Shown here piece after piece: positions 1-10,442 of a stretch of 64,000 nucleotides of DNA; within the stretch, counting starts at the first letter, position 1; every line of letters starts with the position of its first letter. A program made the position numbers and the translations under genes. Origin of the DNA: Ahaetulla prasina (taxonomy: Eukaryota > Chordata > Lepidosauria > Squamata > Colubridae); the NCBI RefSeq assembly GCF_028640845.1, contig NC_080546.1:22308020-22372019 (forward strand), in the 5' to 3' direction. The notes beneath the pieces were generated by a model. The model made no database searches, had not been told where the DNA came from, and saw nothing but the letters and a program-made list of their open reading frames with translations.

Positions 1-373
1 TACTTGTCTATTACTTCAAACTAGCAAAAGGATATTTATAAATATATAAATTAACTAAAATTACTCAGACTTAAAGCTGTGTAAATATGCACAACTCAAA
101 TTGCTCCAAAGCATATTTCTTCATTATCATATTTATGGAGGCCCAGGAGTATAACGTCTTATGTGATTTATACTTAACTACTTTTCATGCGTACTTGGAA
201 GCAGCTTTCCTCGTCTTCAGTGTGGGTTATTTGAACTTCATACATGCATAGCAATGTTTCTAAAATCAGTCGCTAGCTATGCCCTGTGCAATACATTTAA
301 GTGCTTATTTTTGTCAACAAAACATGCTTCTTTATATTTATTTAAAATAAAATGCTGCTGTTTAAAATGGAAT
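1..373. other. unique AT-rich DNA
   Basis: No gene, recognisable repeat or regulatory site is visible. Confidence 0.5.
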
Positions 374-441
374 TTTTAATGTGTTGCAAGCTATCCCATT
401 AAAATGGAATTTTTAATGGGATAGCTTGCAGCACATTAAAA
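374..441. repeat. inverted repeat (hairpin)
   Basis: Two 27-nt arms (374-400 and 415-441) are reverse complements with one mismatch, separated by a 14-nt loop. No terminal motif or target duplication links it to a known element. It could be a small fold-back element or a cruciform-prone site. Confidence 0.85.
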
Positions 442-566
442 CTTAGTGCCCATCTTTTCTTTCTTCTTTCCCTTTGTCTCTGACCTGGAAGAATACATAA
501 TCTCTTGGCTGGAGTGGTGAAGTCAGGAGGACATTCAGAGTTGAAAGTCAGGCAATACTGAGGAAG

Positions 567-1282
567 TACTGTACTTTTCGGAATATAAGACACTCTCCCC
601 CCACCCTAAAATAGGGTGAAAATTTGGGTGCTTATACACCGAATGTACCCAAAAATGTGAGGCATGAGGCAGCGATGGTCTGTGGCAATCCCTGCACCCT
701 GGAAAAGCTGATTGGGGGTTATTCCGGAAGGCCAATCCACCCACCAATCAGCTGCTCATGCTGAATCAGGCTGCAATAATGTGCTGAAGCTGAGCTGGCT
801 GTTTGCTATTTGGTGCAAGGATTCAGAATTTGCAGCAGCAATCACATTCAGAAAGCACAGACAAGTAACTGATTCAGCAGGATTCAATAACTTCTCTTTC
901 TATATAATATAATATAATATGTGAAGTAAATATACAATACCAAAAGCAGGTTTTCCAACGTGGTAGTAAATACAAACAAAACACAAGCAGAGGATAGGAG
1001 TTTCAGTTTCAGTTTTGAGTAGCAGACTATTTTAGAGCTCAGCACAGATTCAGAGCCACACCCAGGCTCCTTGCTGTCTCCTTCTTTGTTGCTCACACAG
1101 CAAATATTGTTTCAGTTTCCAAACAGCCTTCAACTCTCTCACACACTAACAGGATGCTAGCCAGATGAATATCGATGGATGCTGGTAAGCAGAGACAGAT
1201 TTGTTTTTCTTATTTTCCTCCCCAAAAACTAAGGTGCGGCGTTTTATACTCCAGAGTGTCTTATACTCCGAAAAATATGGTA
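567..1282. mobile_element. MITE-K copy, non-autonomous DNA transposon
   Basis: The ends are imperfect inverted repeats of about 30 nt, beginning TACTGTACTTTTCGGAATAT and ending with its complement. Subterminal segments (a stretch near 605-650 and the AAACTAAGGTG block near 1227) recur in the copy at 48865-49202, which supports a shared family. No transposase ORF is present. The superfamily is not assigned. Confidence 0.75.
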
Positions 1283-1574
1283 CACTTCCAGATAGATCCA
1301 TTGACACCTGAGCAACAGCAGGCTACCTGAAAGAAGTCTTCTAAGGCTGATTGTAAGGTATGAATAGGAACAAAAGGGAAATAAATACAAAGATGTTCAC
1401 ATGAAAGAGATTTGACTTCATAAAACTGTTGCTCTTGGCTGCTTTTAGGTTTATCTAGTTCATTGTTCCTTTTATAAAGTTTAAAATTGTTTATCAACCC
1501 TCAACGATTTTATTACACAAAATAATTTAATCAATGCTACTTTAACTAATAATACTAGGAATAATGAAAATATA
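1283..1574. other. unique DNA
   Basis: No supportable feature. Confidence 0.4.
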
Positions 1575-1705
1575 GGTAGACCTCACTTTACAATTGCCCT
1601 GTTCAGTGACCCTTCAAAGTTACAACAACACTGAAAAACAACATTATGACCATTCCGTGTATTTAAATTGTCCTTAAGATCACATGATTTATATTTGACC
1701 ATTTT
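1575..1705 (-). mobile_element. truncated MITE-M copy
   Basis: The segment starting GGTAGACCTCACTTTACAAT, with a TTCAAAGTTACAAC block, matches the left part of the fuller copy at 42761-43146. The rest of the element is missing or too diverged to follow. Confidence 0.5.
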
Positions 1706-1929
1706 GCAACCAGCGGGAATTTACAACTATTGCAGGCAAACAACTGCCTGAAAAAGATATCTAGTTGGTTCCCCAATGTTTCAACTTCATAAGATAAATC
1801 TTAAGTATTCCCATCAACTAAGTTTGTTGGTTCTTGACGGTTATCACCTTTGCTCTGGTTATATATTTCAGCCCACAACTTTATTTCTAATAGTCCAGCT
1901 AAATGCATACTTTGAAACTGATCAACTGA

Positions 1930-2500
1930 TACTTAGAAATAAGGAGAAATTTTCTGACAGTGAGAACAACCAACCAATGGAGCAGCTTGCCTTCAGAAGT
2001 TGTGGGAAATTCATCACTGGAGGCTTTCAAGATTGGACTGCCATTTATCAGAAATGGTGTAGGGCAGGAGTGTCAAACTCAAGGCCCGAGGGCTGGATCC
2101 AGCCTGCAGGGTGCTTAGATCTGGCCCAGGGGCCGCTCTAGAAATAGCGAAAGACTGGCCCACAGTGCCTCTGCCAGTGAAAACAGAGCTTATATGACCC
2201 CCCCCAGCTCTGTTTTCACTGGCAAAGGCTTGCAGGAGGCTGTCCCAGCCGAAAACAGAACTCAGGAGCCTGTTTTTGCTGGCAGAGCACTCAGGCCATT
2301 TACAGGCTCTCCCCGACACAAGTGACATTATACTGGCCAGCTCACCCTGGCCAGGCCACCCCTCCCCTCCAAGGTCAAACACAACCCTGATGCAGCCCTC
2401 AATAAAAGTGAGTTTGACACCCCTGGTATAGGGTCTCCTGCCTGGATGGGAGTTGGACTAGATGACCTACAAGGTTCCTTTCAACTCTGTTAATGTGTAA
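1930..2500 (+). mobile_element. CR1 LINE 3' end, interrupted
   Basis: The segment reads in the sense direction of CR1: a GAGCAGCTTGCC block, an AACTTCTGG-like stretch, then GGAGTTGGACTAGATGACCT and CTTTCAACTCTG near the 3' end. This is the typical CR1 terminal region and the complement of the minus copies at 44523-46005 and 54473-54790. It is non-coding and is split at 2065 by a hAT-A insertion. Confidence 0.8.
2065..2425 (+). mobile_element. hAT-A non-autonomous element inside CR1
   Basis: It begins CAGGAGTGTCAAACTC and ends GAGTTTGACACCCCTG. The flanks carry an 8-bp target duplication with one mismatch (GTGTAGGG at 2057-2064, GTATAGGG at 2426-2433), the hAT hallmark. The interior has repeated CTCTGTTTTCACTGGCA-type blocks and no transposase. 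Related copies lie at 44857, 47672 and 54107. Confidence 0.9.
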
Positions 2501-2894
2501 AAAAAATATGTAAATGTAATTATGCATTAGTAAGCTGAACTAATAGCACACAGGCAGTTCTCTTTCTCTAGGACTACAAGACTATGCGAAGGATATGTCC
2601 CCATTGTGTTTATATGCACAAGGTATATATAACTGGAACTAACAATCCCACTGAATGACAGATTTAAACACACAGGCTATCTAATTGTATTATGACACAT
2701 GGCTAAATATACAAAATGATTTTATTGAAAAGTGTGTCTAAAATGCTAAATAGTTTGACAGCTCATTTGATGATCTTTCATCTTTAGATATGCAAGTCAT
2801 TGTCTATTACAGATGTTGATTTCAGGTCAATTTATCTAGCCTTTGCTTATATAAATGTACATCTATTTATTTTGTAAAAAAGGCTGGGCAAACT
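2501..2894. other. unique DNA
   Basis: AT-rich, with no supportable feature. Confidence 0.4.
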
Positions 2895-3302
2895 AAATCT
2901 GTTACAGACACTAAAGTGCTAAGATTATTGCAACAATATACGAGCACACAATAGATTTAACCTTAATGTTAACTGTTCCAATCTTGATTGCAGAAAATAC
3001 GACTTCAGTAACAGAGTTGTTAATGCTTGGAATACACTACCTGACTCTGTGGTCTCTTCCCAAAATCCCCAAAGCTTCAACTAAAAACTGTCTACCATTG
3101 TTCTCACCCCATTCCTAAGAGGTCTGTAAGGGGCGTGCATAAGAGTACAAGAGTGCCTACCATTCCTGTCCTATTATTTTCTTTTGTTATATCCAATTAA
3201 TATAGTTATGACATACTCATACTTATATATATGCTTATCTATTATATAGTTATTTCATGCTTACGCTTATATACACTGTGTGACAAAAAATAAATAAATA
3301 AT
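2895..3302 (+). mobile_element. L3-like (CR1-group) LINE 3' end
   Basis: Conceptual translation around 2995-3060 gives a decayed RT C-terminal stretch containing FSNRVVNAWNTLPDSVV, typical of the C-terminus of CR1/L3-group polymerases. The 3' UTR follows, with the CCATTCCTAAGAGG and GGGGCGTGCATAAGAG blocks, and ends in GTGTGACAAAAAATAAATAA. The same 3' UTR recurs at 29523-29745, 51735-52228 (minus) and 63787-64000 (minus). Confidence 0.75.
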
Positions 3303-4134
3303 ATTTTCAGTATGACTTGGAAGCTTAAGTTTGGCATGCAGAAACCACTGTAGGCCAACCTGTTGGCAGTATGTGGTATATAAAGGAATAAAATAATAAT
3401 ATTGTTATTGCTGCTGTTATTTATTTATTGATTTGATTTGTAGAGCCACCCACTTACAACAATGACTCTGGGAAGCAGGCATTGAAACATCCTCCCTGAA
3501 GAGAAGGCTGAAATGTATTTTATTTACTCTGTGTTTTTTTAAAATATTTATTTGCTGTCCGTCATGCCATGCCACTTGTCTCATTATTAGAATAAAATTC
3601 AAAACTGGGTACCTCTCTGGATAAGACAAAGTTTTCCAAAATTAGCTAGAAATATATATGTGTGCGTGTGTGTGTGTGTATAGACTGTAAGACAAGATAT
3701 CTTGATTACTGTAAGTGAAGGTGTTTTTAATCTAGTGAAATTCTATTTCCCGGATATATAGTTGTATAGATAAGGATTTTCTTTAAAAAAAAAAACCCAG
3801 CAAGTGACAATATTTTATAACAAAGTCATAATCAGTATGGTCAGTACAGTATCTCCTGTAATGCATGCAATATGCTTAAATATAATATTTTTATGAATCA
3901 GAATTGAGGGTATATATGACTGTCTTGGTCTACTTCTTCCAACCACCATATTTTAAAATTGCAAGATCTTTCATACCAAGTAAAATCTGGGAGGGAGGGA
4001 GAGAGAGAGGGAGAGAAAGAGAAAGAAACTAAAAGTTAGTCAAATGTCCACACCTTTAGCTGAATTGATATAACATATATTAATACATCTTGGATAATCA
4101 AAAAGAAGTTCTACTATTTTTATTAATGACTATT
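3303..4134. other. mostly unique DNA with simple repeats
   Basis: A short TG repeat lies near 3659-3679 and a GA-rich tract near 3991-4028. The stretch 3417-3545 has a GACTCTGGGAAGC block that may be a decayed L2 3' UTR on the minus strand. No gene is visible. Confidence 0.4.
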
Positions 4135-4167
4135 ATCCATCCATCCATCCATCCATCCATCCATCCA
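4135..4167 (+). repeat. (ATCC)n microsatellite
   Basis: About eight uninterrupted tetranucleotide units. Confidence 0.95.
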
Positions 4168-4234
4168 ATTTATATAGCCAGCCATCTCAAATATATGATT
4201 TTCAATGGCTTACAAATGATTAAAAAATATTTAA

Positions 4235-4372
4235 CAGTAACGGAGTTGGAAGGGACCTCGGAGATCATCTAGTCCAACCCCTTGCTCACGCAGGAGACCT
4301 ATACTAAGGATTTGAACTGCCGACCTTTCTATTCAACAAGCTCAGCACCTTAGCCACTGAGCCACCTAGCCA
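4235..4372 (-). mobile_element. CR1 end fragment followed by a tRNA-SINE head
   Basis: Positions 4238-4300 hold the antisense CR1 terminus (GTTGGAAGGGACCTCGGAGA, TCTAGTCCAACCCC). From about 4300 the sequence becomes an antisense tRNA-like SINE head: GATTTGAACTGCCGACC (B box) and CTTAGCCACTGAGCCACC (A box). The two parts are joined without spacer. Confidence 0.7.
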
Positions 4373-4429
4373 GGGTAATAGATAAACAGTATATAAACAG
4401 TTGAGTTGCAGAAAACCTTTTTTTTTTTA

Positions 4430-4545
4430 GAATAGAATTCTTTATTCTAGTGTGATTGGACATGCAAGGAATTCGTCTTCGGTGCATAAGCTCTCAGTGT
4501 ACATGTTTCTTGACTTGGTCCACATTAAAAGATTGACCCAATGGA
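4430..4545 (-). mobile_element. LINE-A 3' tail
   Basis: AGAATAGAATTCTTTATTCT followed by GTGTGATTGGACATGCAAGG is the reverse complement of the LINE-A tail with its ATTCT units on the left. Only the 3' end is present. Confidence 0.8.
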
Positions 4546-5001
4546 AAGACAGAAAAAACAAACAAACAAACAAACCCTGTTTTGCCTTTTGCCATAGATT
4601 TTTTTTAGTTTAAAAATGAGTATGTAGGAATGTTTTTTAAAAGGTGGCACCTCATCTGAATGTGTGTCATGATTTATCAATATAAACATATATTTCTGTG
4701 TATTGTATAGTTCAAATACTTACATTAATATGGAATTTTGCTAGGCATATTTACTTGAAATAAGCTACTTACTTGGAATTTACTAAGTTCACTAAATCAG
4801 CTCTAAATATCAGCTAAAACCTGACATCATTTGTAATTCTGACAAATGTATTTAAAGCTACTGGGATAGAAATGAGTCCAAACCCTAACTCTTAGGCACA
4901 AAGTCAATGAGTAGCTCTGAGACAATTGGTCTCCTTCAAACCTGGGAAGGAGACTTCCAAACTACTTCTAAAGATGTTAAGCAAACTGCAAAGACTGATA
5001 G
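4546..5001. other. unique DNA
   Basis: A short (CAAA)n run lies near 4557-4575. Nothing else is recognised. Confidence 0.4.
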
Positions 5002-5236
5002 CAATAATACTTAGATTTATATACTGCTTCACAGTGCTTTACAGACCCCTCTAAGCAGTTTACAGAGTCAGCATATTGCCTCCAACAATCTTGGTCCTCA
5101 TTTTACTGACCTTGGAAGGATGGAAAGCTGAGTCAACCTTGAGCCTGGTGAGATTCGATCTGCCAAACTGCTGGCAGCCAGTGATCAGCAGAAATAGCCT
5201 GCAGTACTGAACTCTAACCACTGCGCCACTGCGGCT
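5002..5236 (-). mobile_element. T-SINE (tRNA-derived SINE)
   Basis: On the minus strand the head has an A box (GTGGCGCAGTGGTTAGAG-like, decayed) and a B box (GATTCGATC region). The family body follows, with AAGGTTGACTCAGC and a GGTAAAATGAGGACC-like block. The tail is TATATAAGTCTAAG-like. Sister copies lie at 27354, 44199 and 57012. It is not a functional tRNA gene. Confidence 0.8.
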
Positions 5237-6547
5237 TAGACAGGTGGAAAAATTCATGATTGACTTAATGGACCCCAAAGCCCAGAATCAATCAAACAAA
5301 CAAAAAACTCCTGCCTTCCAAAAAAACATACTCAACAAGATATATCAAAAGTGTCTGGGCAATGGATCTGATGCCGATAATAACTGGCTACTTGTTTAGG
5401 TCATTTTAGTTGATCCTAAAAAAGGATATTACCAAAGTGATTTTGTATTTGTTCTGATAGGTAATCATGACCACAATTGCTTTTTATATTCTTTGGATAG
5501 TAGAATTTCAATTCAGTTCTATTTATATTTATGCTGAAATAAAACCTCACATACAATTTATCCTGAGGTAAGGGTGCATTAATAGTGCAGCTTAGTCTCA
5601 TCCTTCATAAACATTGCAAAATTTTGATGGTTATTAAGAGTGGTATCTTTTGGTAGCATAGCAGTCTTTCATTTCTTGCTCTAGGGAACTCAAGGTTATC
5701 AGTTTCTGTCTAGACTGTTATGTCTTTAATTTGAGGCTTATATTTTGCTTTATATTGTTTCAGTTTTCAGGAATATGTGGGAATCTAATATCAAATAAAT
5801 GACTGTATAATAGATAGTTCTTTAGTTGTGATAGCAGACAATGTCTTCTGTTATTAGAAGTTGCAGACAATCTATGTTCAAGGATTATTAAGTAGCCTGT
5901 TCTGAATTTCACCATTCATTTCATACCATATGCAGTCATGAATTAGTTGATGGTAATCTGTTAATAAAAATGTAATATTCTAAATTATACACCATAAAGG
6001 TATTCATGTTTTCAAAAATAAAACTGTCTTTGCAATCTTTAAGATGCTGAAATGATTAAAAATATTTCTTTCCATAACAGAGAAAAACACAATTCTTATT
6101 TTCTATGAAAGGCTAATCTCATATTAAAATATAGTAGTAACGTTGACAAGGCTAATAACTTTTATTATTTCTGGTTATGCTCAGTGTAACCAATGTTTAA
6201 AATATAAATAAAAGATTTTATTATTGAGGCTTTTGAATGTTTCTTTAAGTTCTAATTTATTCTTTGGCTTGATAGGCATGACTGGATGAATAAATATGCT
6301 AAATAAGATGTAGAATAGAGGTGATGTAAGCACTGTTTCATTCACTATAACGTAAGCAGTTATCATCAAAGATTGCTTACCTTTAATCCCCCCCCCCCAT
6401 ATTTGAATTTTGAATTCACCAGGAAGAATGCAAACAGCCAGAATTAGAACAACTGCTTTTTCAATTATGCTTGCAGCTACAATGCAGTTAGTCCAAAGAA
6501 CTGATTCAAAGGGCCATATATAAACTTTTAGGCAACTGTTTTGGTGG
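5237..6547. other. unique AT-rich DNA
   Basis: A C9 homopolymer lies near 6391. No ORF or repeat of known family is supported. Confidence 0.45.
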
Positions 6548-6966
6548 CTAATAATTTTGAGAATAGGGAATGTATGGTTGGAAGAAGGTTGATTTAAACT
6601 GTTGAGTTAGCAACAGGTTGCTCTACACAATCAACTCTACAACCCATGGTGCTAGTCTGGGAGAGGTTCATATCATGAGAGGAATTTTTCAAGGAGATTC
6701 ACTATCACAATTACAGTTTGTTATTGCATAGACTCCTCTGTAAATAATACTGAACAAATCAGGTCAGGCTGTCAAACATAAACATCTGCCAGGCTATCCC
6801 ATCTATATCCCAGAACAACTAGACACAAGGACAGTTTTTCCTCGAATGCCATCACTCTACTTAACAACTAATTCCCACAACACTGTCAAATAATTTATTA
6901 AGACTATGTTACTATTCTTCTTCTCTTCCCTACTAGCATCTATCTCTTCCCACTTATTACTATAAC

Positions 6967-7218
6967 CAGAGGTAGGTTTCAGCAGGTTCTGACCAGTTCT
7001 GGAGAACCAGTAGTGGAAATTTTGAGTAGTTCGGAGAACCGGTAGTAAAAATTCTGATTGGCCCTGCCCTCATCTATTCTCTGCCTCCCAAGTCCCAGCT
7101 GATTGGGAGGAAATGGAGATTTTACAGTATCCTTCCCCTGCCATGCCCACCAAGTCATGCCACGCCCACCAAGCCACACTCACAGAACCAGTAGTAAAAA
7201 TTTTGAAACCCACCACTG
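6967..7218 (+). mobile_element. hAT-B element inside LINE-A
   Basis: The termini are CAGAGGTAGGTTTCAGC and GAAACCCACCACTG. The flanking octamers ACTATAAC and ACTGCAAC match at six of eight positions. The interior has the family's GGAGAACCGGTAGT blocks and no ORF. Confidence 0.8.
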
Positions 7219-7421
7219 ACTGCAACCATGTTGCTTGTATCTTTCAATTTATATTGTTTTTATTTGTTTCCTAGTACGATTTGATAGCTTATTAGTAACC
7301 TTGACTATCACTAAAATGTTGTATCTTTTTATTCTTGATGAATGTATTCTCCTTATGTACACTGAGAGAATATACACCTAAGACAAATACCTTGTGTGTC
7401 CAATCACACTTGGCCAATAAA

Positions 7422-7570
7422 GAATTCTATTCTATTCTATTCTATTCTATTCTATTCTATTCTATTCTATTCTATTCTATTCTATTCTATTCTATTCTAT
7501 TCTATTCTATCCTATCCTATCCTATCCTATCCTATTCTATTCTATTCTATTCTTTTGTATTCTATTCTAT
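7422..7570 (+). repeat. (ATTCT)n microsatellite with ATCCT variants
   Basis: About 30 pentamers grow directly out of the LINE-A tail. A block of ATCCT variants lies at about 7507-7535. The long ORFs through it are only translations of the repeat. Confidence 0.95.
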
Positions 7571-7727
7571 ACATGGAAGATCTGAAGCTGCATGGAAAAA
7601 GCCCAACTGAAATTCAATCACTGTTCTTATATGCAGCCAAGATATTGCAAAGTTATTTAGCTTGGACAAAAATGCAGCCTTGCCATCAACAGGGGAAAAC
7701 AGTAAAATCTGATGAAATTTAAAAAAA

Positions 7728-7830
7728 TTGAAAATAGGGAATATATGGTTTGAAGAAGGCTAGTCTAAGTTATTGGGTTAGCAACAGGCTGCTCTATGCA
7801 ATCAACTCTACAGGTTGATCTACACAACCA
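7728..7830 (+). repeat. second copy of R4-like flank
   Basis: This stretch repeats 6548-6650 (GGGAATATATGGTTTGAAGA, TTAGCAACAGGCTGCTCTA) with about 80-85 percent identity by eye. It suggests either a second R4-like fragment or a local duplication. Confidence 0.7.
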
Positions 7831-9101
7831 AGTTGCCTCATTACTATATATTTCTCAAAGGTGTTATTCCATACTTGTGTACAGTCCACCAAGAAGGCAA
7901 CTTCCTTCTGCATTTTCCTGCTACACATCAAAAGTTGTCCTTTCTGATTTATGCTGATAGTAGTGCTATCTAATTGGCCTGCTGTGGTTTTTATTTCATG
8001 AATGCTCCAGTTTTCACTGTGCAGTGTGGTGGAAATGTTTCATGTCAAACTAATCTCACTGCCTTCCACAAATTTTTCATTGTGGGCTGCTGGAATATCT
8101 GCTTCCTTCTGAAGGAAATTCAACCCATGAACCTCTGGTTTTCCCTTTCATTTCACCAGAGCACATGAAACTCTGACTTATATATTCATAAGAGTTGTCA
8201 GTTTTTCCTTCTAGTCCAAATGATAGGAAGAAATGTAAAACAGTGAACATTTCTCCCTCTTCCTCAGTTGTGGTCCACCAATAAATAATACTTGAAATGT
8301 GCCAAGTATGAGAGGAATAAACAAAATATTGCTAATGTAAAAAATGCTAGCAAAGGCAACCACATGTTCTTAAAAACCAACCCAAGGAAAGAAAAGTAAT
8401 TGGTACTTGCTTTCCAGGCAAAGATTTGTGTAGATTTGTGTATATGGGATAATGGTGGTATGGTAAAGGACCATAGAAGCCCATCAAGCAGAGGTCATAG
8501 TAAGTATATTCAGAGTGAACACCAGATTGTCACCATAGTGAAGGAAAAGGATGTGAAACCCATACATATTTCTTAACCAGTCTTTATTGCCAGCCAGTTT
8601 AAGGCTCATAGGACAGGGTCCTATGTCCATCCATAGTGATCATATCCCATCAAAAGTTTCTTCATTGTCACGTCTTTTAAGAAGCAAATTAAAGCAATTT
8701 TTCCTATTATGCTCTATGCGAAATTGTATTTTGGTTTTACTTTCAAAGACACCTTTTCTGATGTCCCATAAATATCTCTGCTGTTTTATGTTCACCTTAA
8801 ATTTTTCCATCTGTTTGCTTCTTAGCCAGTCATTCAACTCTCCTCTCTGGTCAGAACACTTTATTAATGGATAGTGATTTTAATTGCTTATTGTGCCTGC
8901 TATGGAACTTAGGAAAGGAAAGCCAACGGGATGAAATTTGACATACCAGGGATTATGGATAGAGGGGGAAAATTAGATTTACACTTCTTACTCATACATG
9001 CAACTAAGTGTAGCTTCAATCAAATCATAATCATCACGACTGTTTGACCTTCTGTGGATGCTGCTATAGCACTCTGGAAGTTATTATAAAATAGGCTGTT
9101 C
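7831..9101. other. unique DNA
   Basis: No recognised repeat. Short ORFs here have no family resemblance. Confidence 0.4.
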
Positions 9102-9114
9102 TAATTTGGATACA

Positions 9115-9470
9115 AGCGGGACACGGTGGCTCAGGGGCTAGGACGTTGAGCTTGCTGATCGAAAGGTCGGCAGCTCAGCAGTTCGAATCCCCTAGTGCTG
9201 CCGTGTAATGGGGTGAGCTCCCATTACTTGTCCCAGCTTCTGCCAACCTAACAATTTCGAAAGCACGTAAAAATGCAAGTAGAAAAAATAGGGATCACTT
9301 TTGGTGGGAAGGTAACAGCGTTCCGTGCGCCTTTGGCGTTGAGTCATGCCGGCCACATGACCATGGAGATGTCTTTGGACAGCGCTGGCTCTTTGGCTCT
9401 GAAACGGAGATGAACACCGCACTCGGCAACGACTAGCACGTATGTGCAAGGGGAGCCTTTACCTTTACCT
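9115..9470 (+). mobile_element. Sauria-type tRNA-derived SINE, intact
   Basis: The tRNA-like head has an A box (GTGGCTCAGGGGCTAGGACG) and B box (AGTTCGAATCC). A tRNA-unrelated body with GCACGTAAAAATGCAAGTAG follows, and the end is CCTTTACCTTTACC, the ACCTTT tail of Sauria SINEs that is shared with Bov-B LINEs. A perfect 13-bp target duplication (TAATTTGGATACA) flanks it at 9102-9114 and 9471-9483. These SINEs are Pol III transcribed and depend on a LINE for copying. Confidence 0.9.
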
Positions 9471-9504
9471 TAATTTGGATACATGTGGCTGTATCGGTTT
9501 AATC

Positions 9505-9703
9505 ATTAAAGAAAGAGGGTCAGTTTGGTACAATGGTTAAAGTGATGGCAGCCTGGGAGTTCTGGTCCCACCTTAAGTATGAAAGCCAACCTGGTGACTT
9601 TGGGCCATTCATTGTCATTCCTCTAAATTCACCTCACAGGGTGGTAGTTGTGGATAAAACAGGGGAAGAAAAGCTTATTAGTATGTTCGCTATCTTGAGG
9701 TGT
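9505..9703 (+). mobile_element. U-SINE (tRNA-derived, MIR-like body)
   Basis: The head has GGTACAATGGTTAAAGTG (A-box-like) and GAGTTCTGGTCCCACC (B-box-like). The body has GTGACTTTGGGCCA and CCTCACAGGGTGGT. A parallel copy lies at 60484-60680 and an antisense one at 17905-18175. The right end is disturbed by hAT-B and Gypsy insertions. Confidence 0.65.
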
Positions 9704-9711
9704 GTGTGTAC

Positions 9712-9868
9712 CAGGGGTGGGTTCCAAATCCCGTCGCTATTGGTTTGCTTGTGCGGGTGGGGCACTTCTGCGCTTGCAGAGAAGCATCTGGGTGGGTGGG
9801 CGGAGCCTCCCGCTGCCACTGCTATGGGTTCGTCTGATCCGGTGCAAACCGGTAGCAACCCACCACAG
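9712..9868 (+). mobile_element. short hAT-B element
   Basis: It starts CAGGGGTGGGTTCCAA and ends GCAACCCACCACAG. It is bounded by a perfect 8-bp duplication, GTGTGTAC (9704-9711 and 9869-9876). At 157 bp it is the smallest copy in the window. Confidence 0.85.
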
Positions 9869-10229
9869 GTGTGTACAGTATGTGTAGGTGAATATATATG
9901 TTGTGTCTTGCCCGCCCTCAGAGCAGCCGGGGCCTTCTTACCTGCTCCCGCACACTGAGGAATGTATGCCTCCCGGTCCCAGTCCTGGCTCCATGCCCAC
10001 ACAAACTGCAGAAGGAGAATCTCCCTGCCCCAGCCCTGACTCCATGCCCAGGCAAACGGAGCAGCTAGACCCCTCCCCCTCCTCCACAGCAGGTGAGCCT
10101 GAGGAGGGTTTACTCCCAAGAACAGCTGATTGGTGTGACCTCGCATCAGAAGATTGGAGAGGCGGAGGCTACAGAGGAAGGAGGGCAGGCCTTAATGAGT
10201 GCTGAGTCATGGAGCCACACCCCATGGCC

Positions 10230-10237
10230 TATATAAA
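10230..10237 (+). promoter_or_regulatory. TATA box of the 5' LTR
   Basis: TATATAAA sits about 31 nt upstream of 10261, the predicted transcript start. The same box occurs in the 3' LTR at 16017-16024. Confidence 0.7.
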
Positions 10238-10260
10238 GGAGCTACTTTCTGGCAGTCTCT

Positions 10261-10271
10261 GAGTCAGGCAA
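10261..10271 (+). promoter_or_regulatory. predicted transcript 5' end acting as self-primer
   Basis: GAGTCAGGCAA lies at TATA-plus-31 and is perfectly complementary to 10416-10426 just past the 5' LTR. In Tf1/sushi elements the first 11 nt of the mRNA fold back to prime minus-strand synthesis. The length and position here fit that. Confidence 0.65.
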
Positions 10272-10415
10272 AAGTCAAACTTATCTTGCTGAAGTCACTT
10301 ACTGGTCTCCTGCCTGCTCTGAGGACTTTGCTAGGACTTTGGGCAGAGCTGCAGAGGCACGCCTGATTCGGATTTCCCGGACCCAGCCGTCAGCGGAGGA
10401 GTGGGACACGACATC

Positions 10416-10426
10416 TTGCCTGACTC
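10416..10426 (+). other. primer-binding site, self-priming type
   Basis: TTGCCTGACTC begins two bases after the LTR end. There is no TGG start as needed for pairing with a tRNA CCA end, but it pairs over 11 nt with the predicted mRNA 5' end at 10261-10271. Confidence 0.65.
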
Positions 10427-10442
10427 CTCACACATCTACAAG

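Larger units (their letters stand above)
6791..7570 (+). mobile_element. LINE-A 3' segment ending in (ATTCT)n
   Basis: The segment begins with the C-terminal coding block also seen at 53448-53550 (AGAACAACTAGACACAAG, the basic RTTRHK motif). The common 3' UTR follows (TGTACACTGAGAG, AATCACACTTGGCCAATAAA) and passes straight into ATTCT repeats at 7422. It is inserted in an R4-like LINE and carries a hAT-B element at 6967-7218. Confidence 0.85.
6548..7735 (+). pseudogene. R4/Dong-like LINE reverse-transcriptase fragment, split
   Basis: Two pieces, 6548-6790 and 7571-7735, form one decayed RT segment. The first reads IFQGDSLSPLQF-like sequence near 6690 (an RT motif before the catalytic box), and the second starts MEDLKLHGKSPTEIQS. 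The uninterrupted homologue at 18800-19430 shows they were contiguous before the LINE-A insertion between them. Stop codons and indels are frequent. The R4/Dong assignment rests on resemblance of the RT and of the C-terminal part at 24020. Confidence 0.65.
9899..10413 (+). repeat. 5' LTR of the Gypsy element
   Basis: The 515-bp repeat starts TGTTGTGTCTTGCCC and ends GGGACACGACA (TG...CA). It carries the promoter and the predicted transcript start. Against the 3' LTR I see two base substitutions and several single-base length differences in C, G and A runs. Confidence 0.95.

Noticed and set aside
7335..7722. ORFs with repeated LFYSI residues
   Set aside because: They run through the ATTCT array of a LINE-A tail.
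9115..9200. Possible tRNA gene
   Set aside because: A and B boxes are present, but the sequence does not fold into a full cloverleaf by eye and continues into a SINE body with target duplications.
9634..10205. ORFs on both strands at the 5' LTR
   Set aside because: They cross the LTR boundary into a hAT-B element and SINE, so they cannot be genes, and equivalents appear in the 3' LTR.
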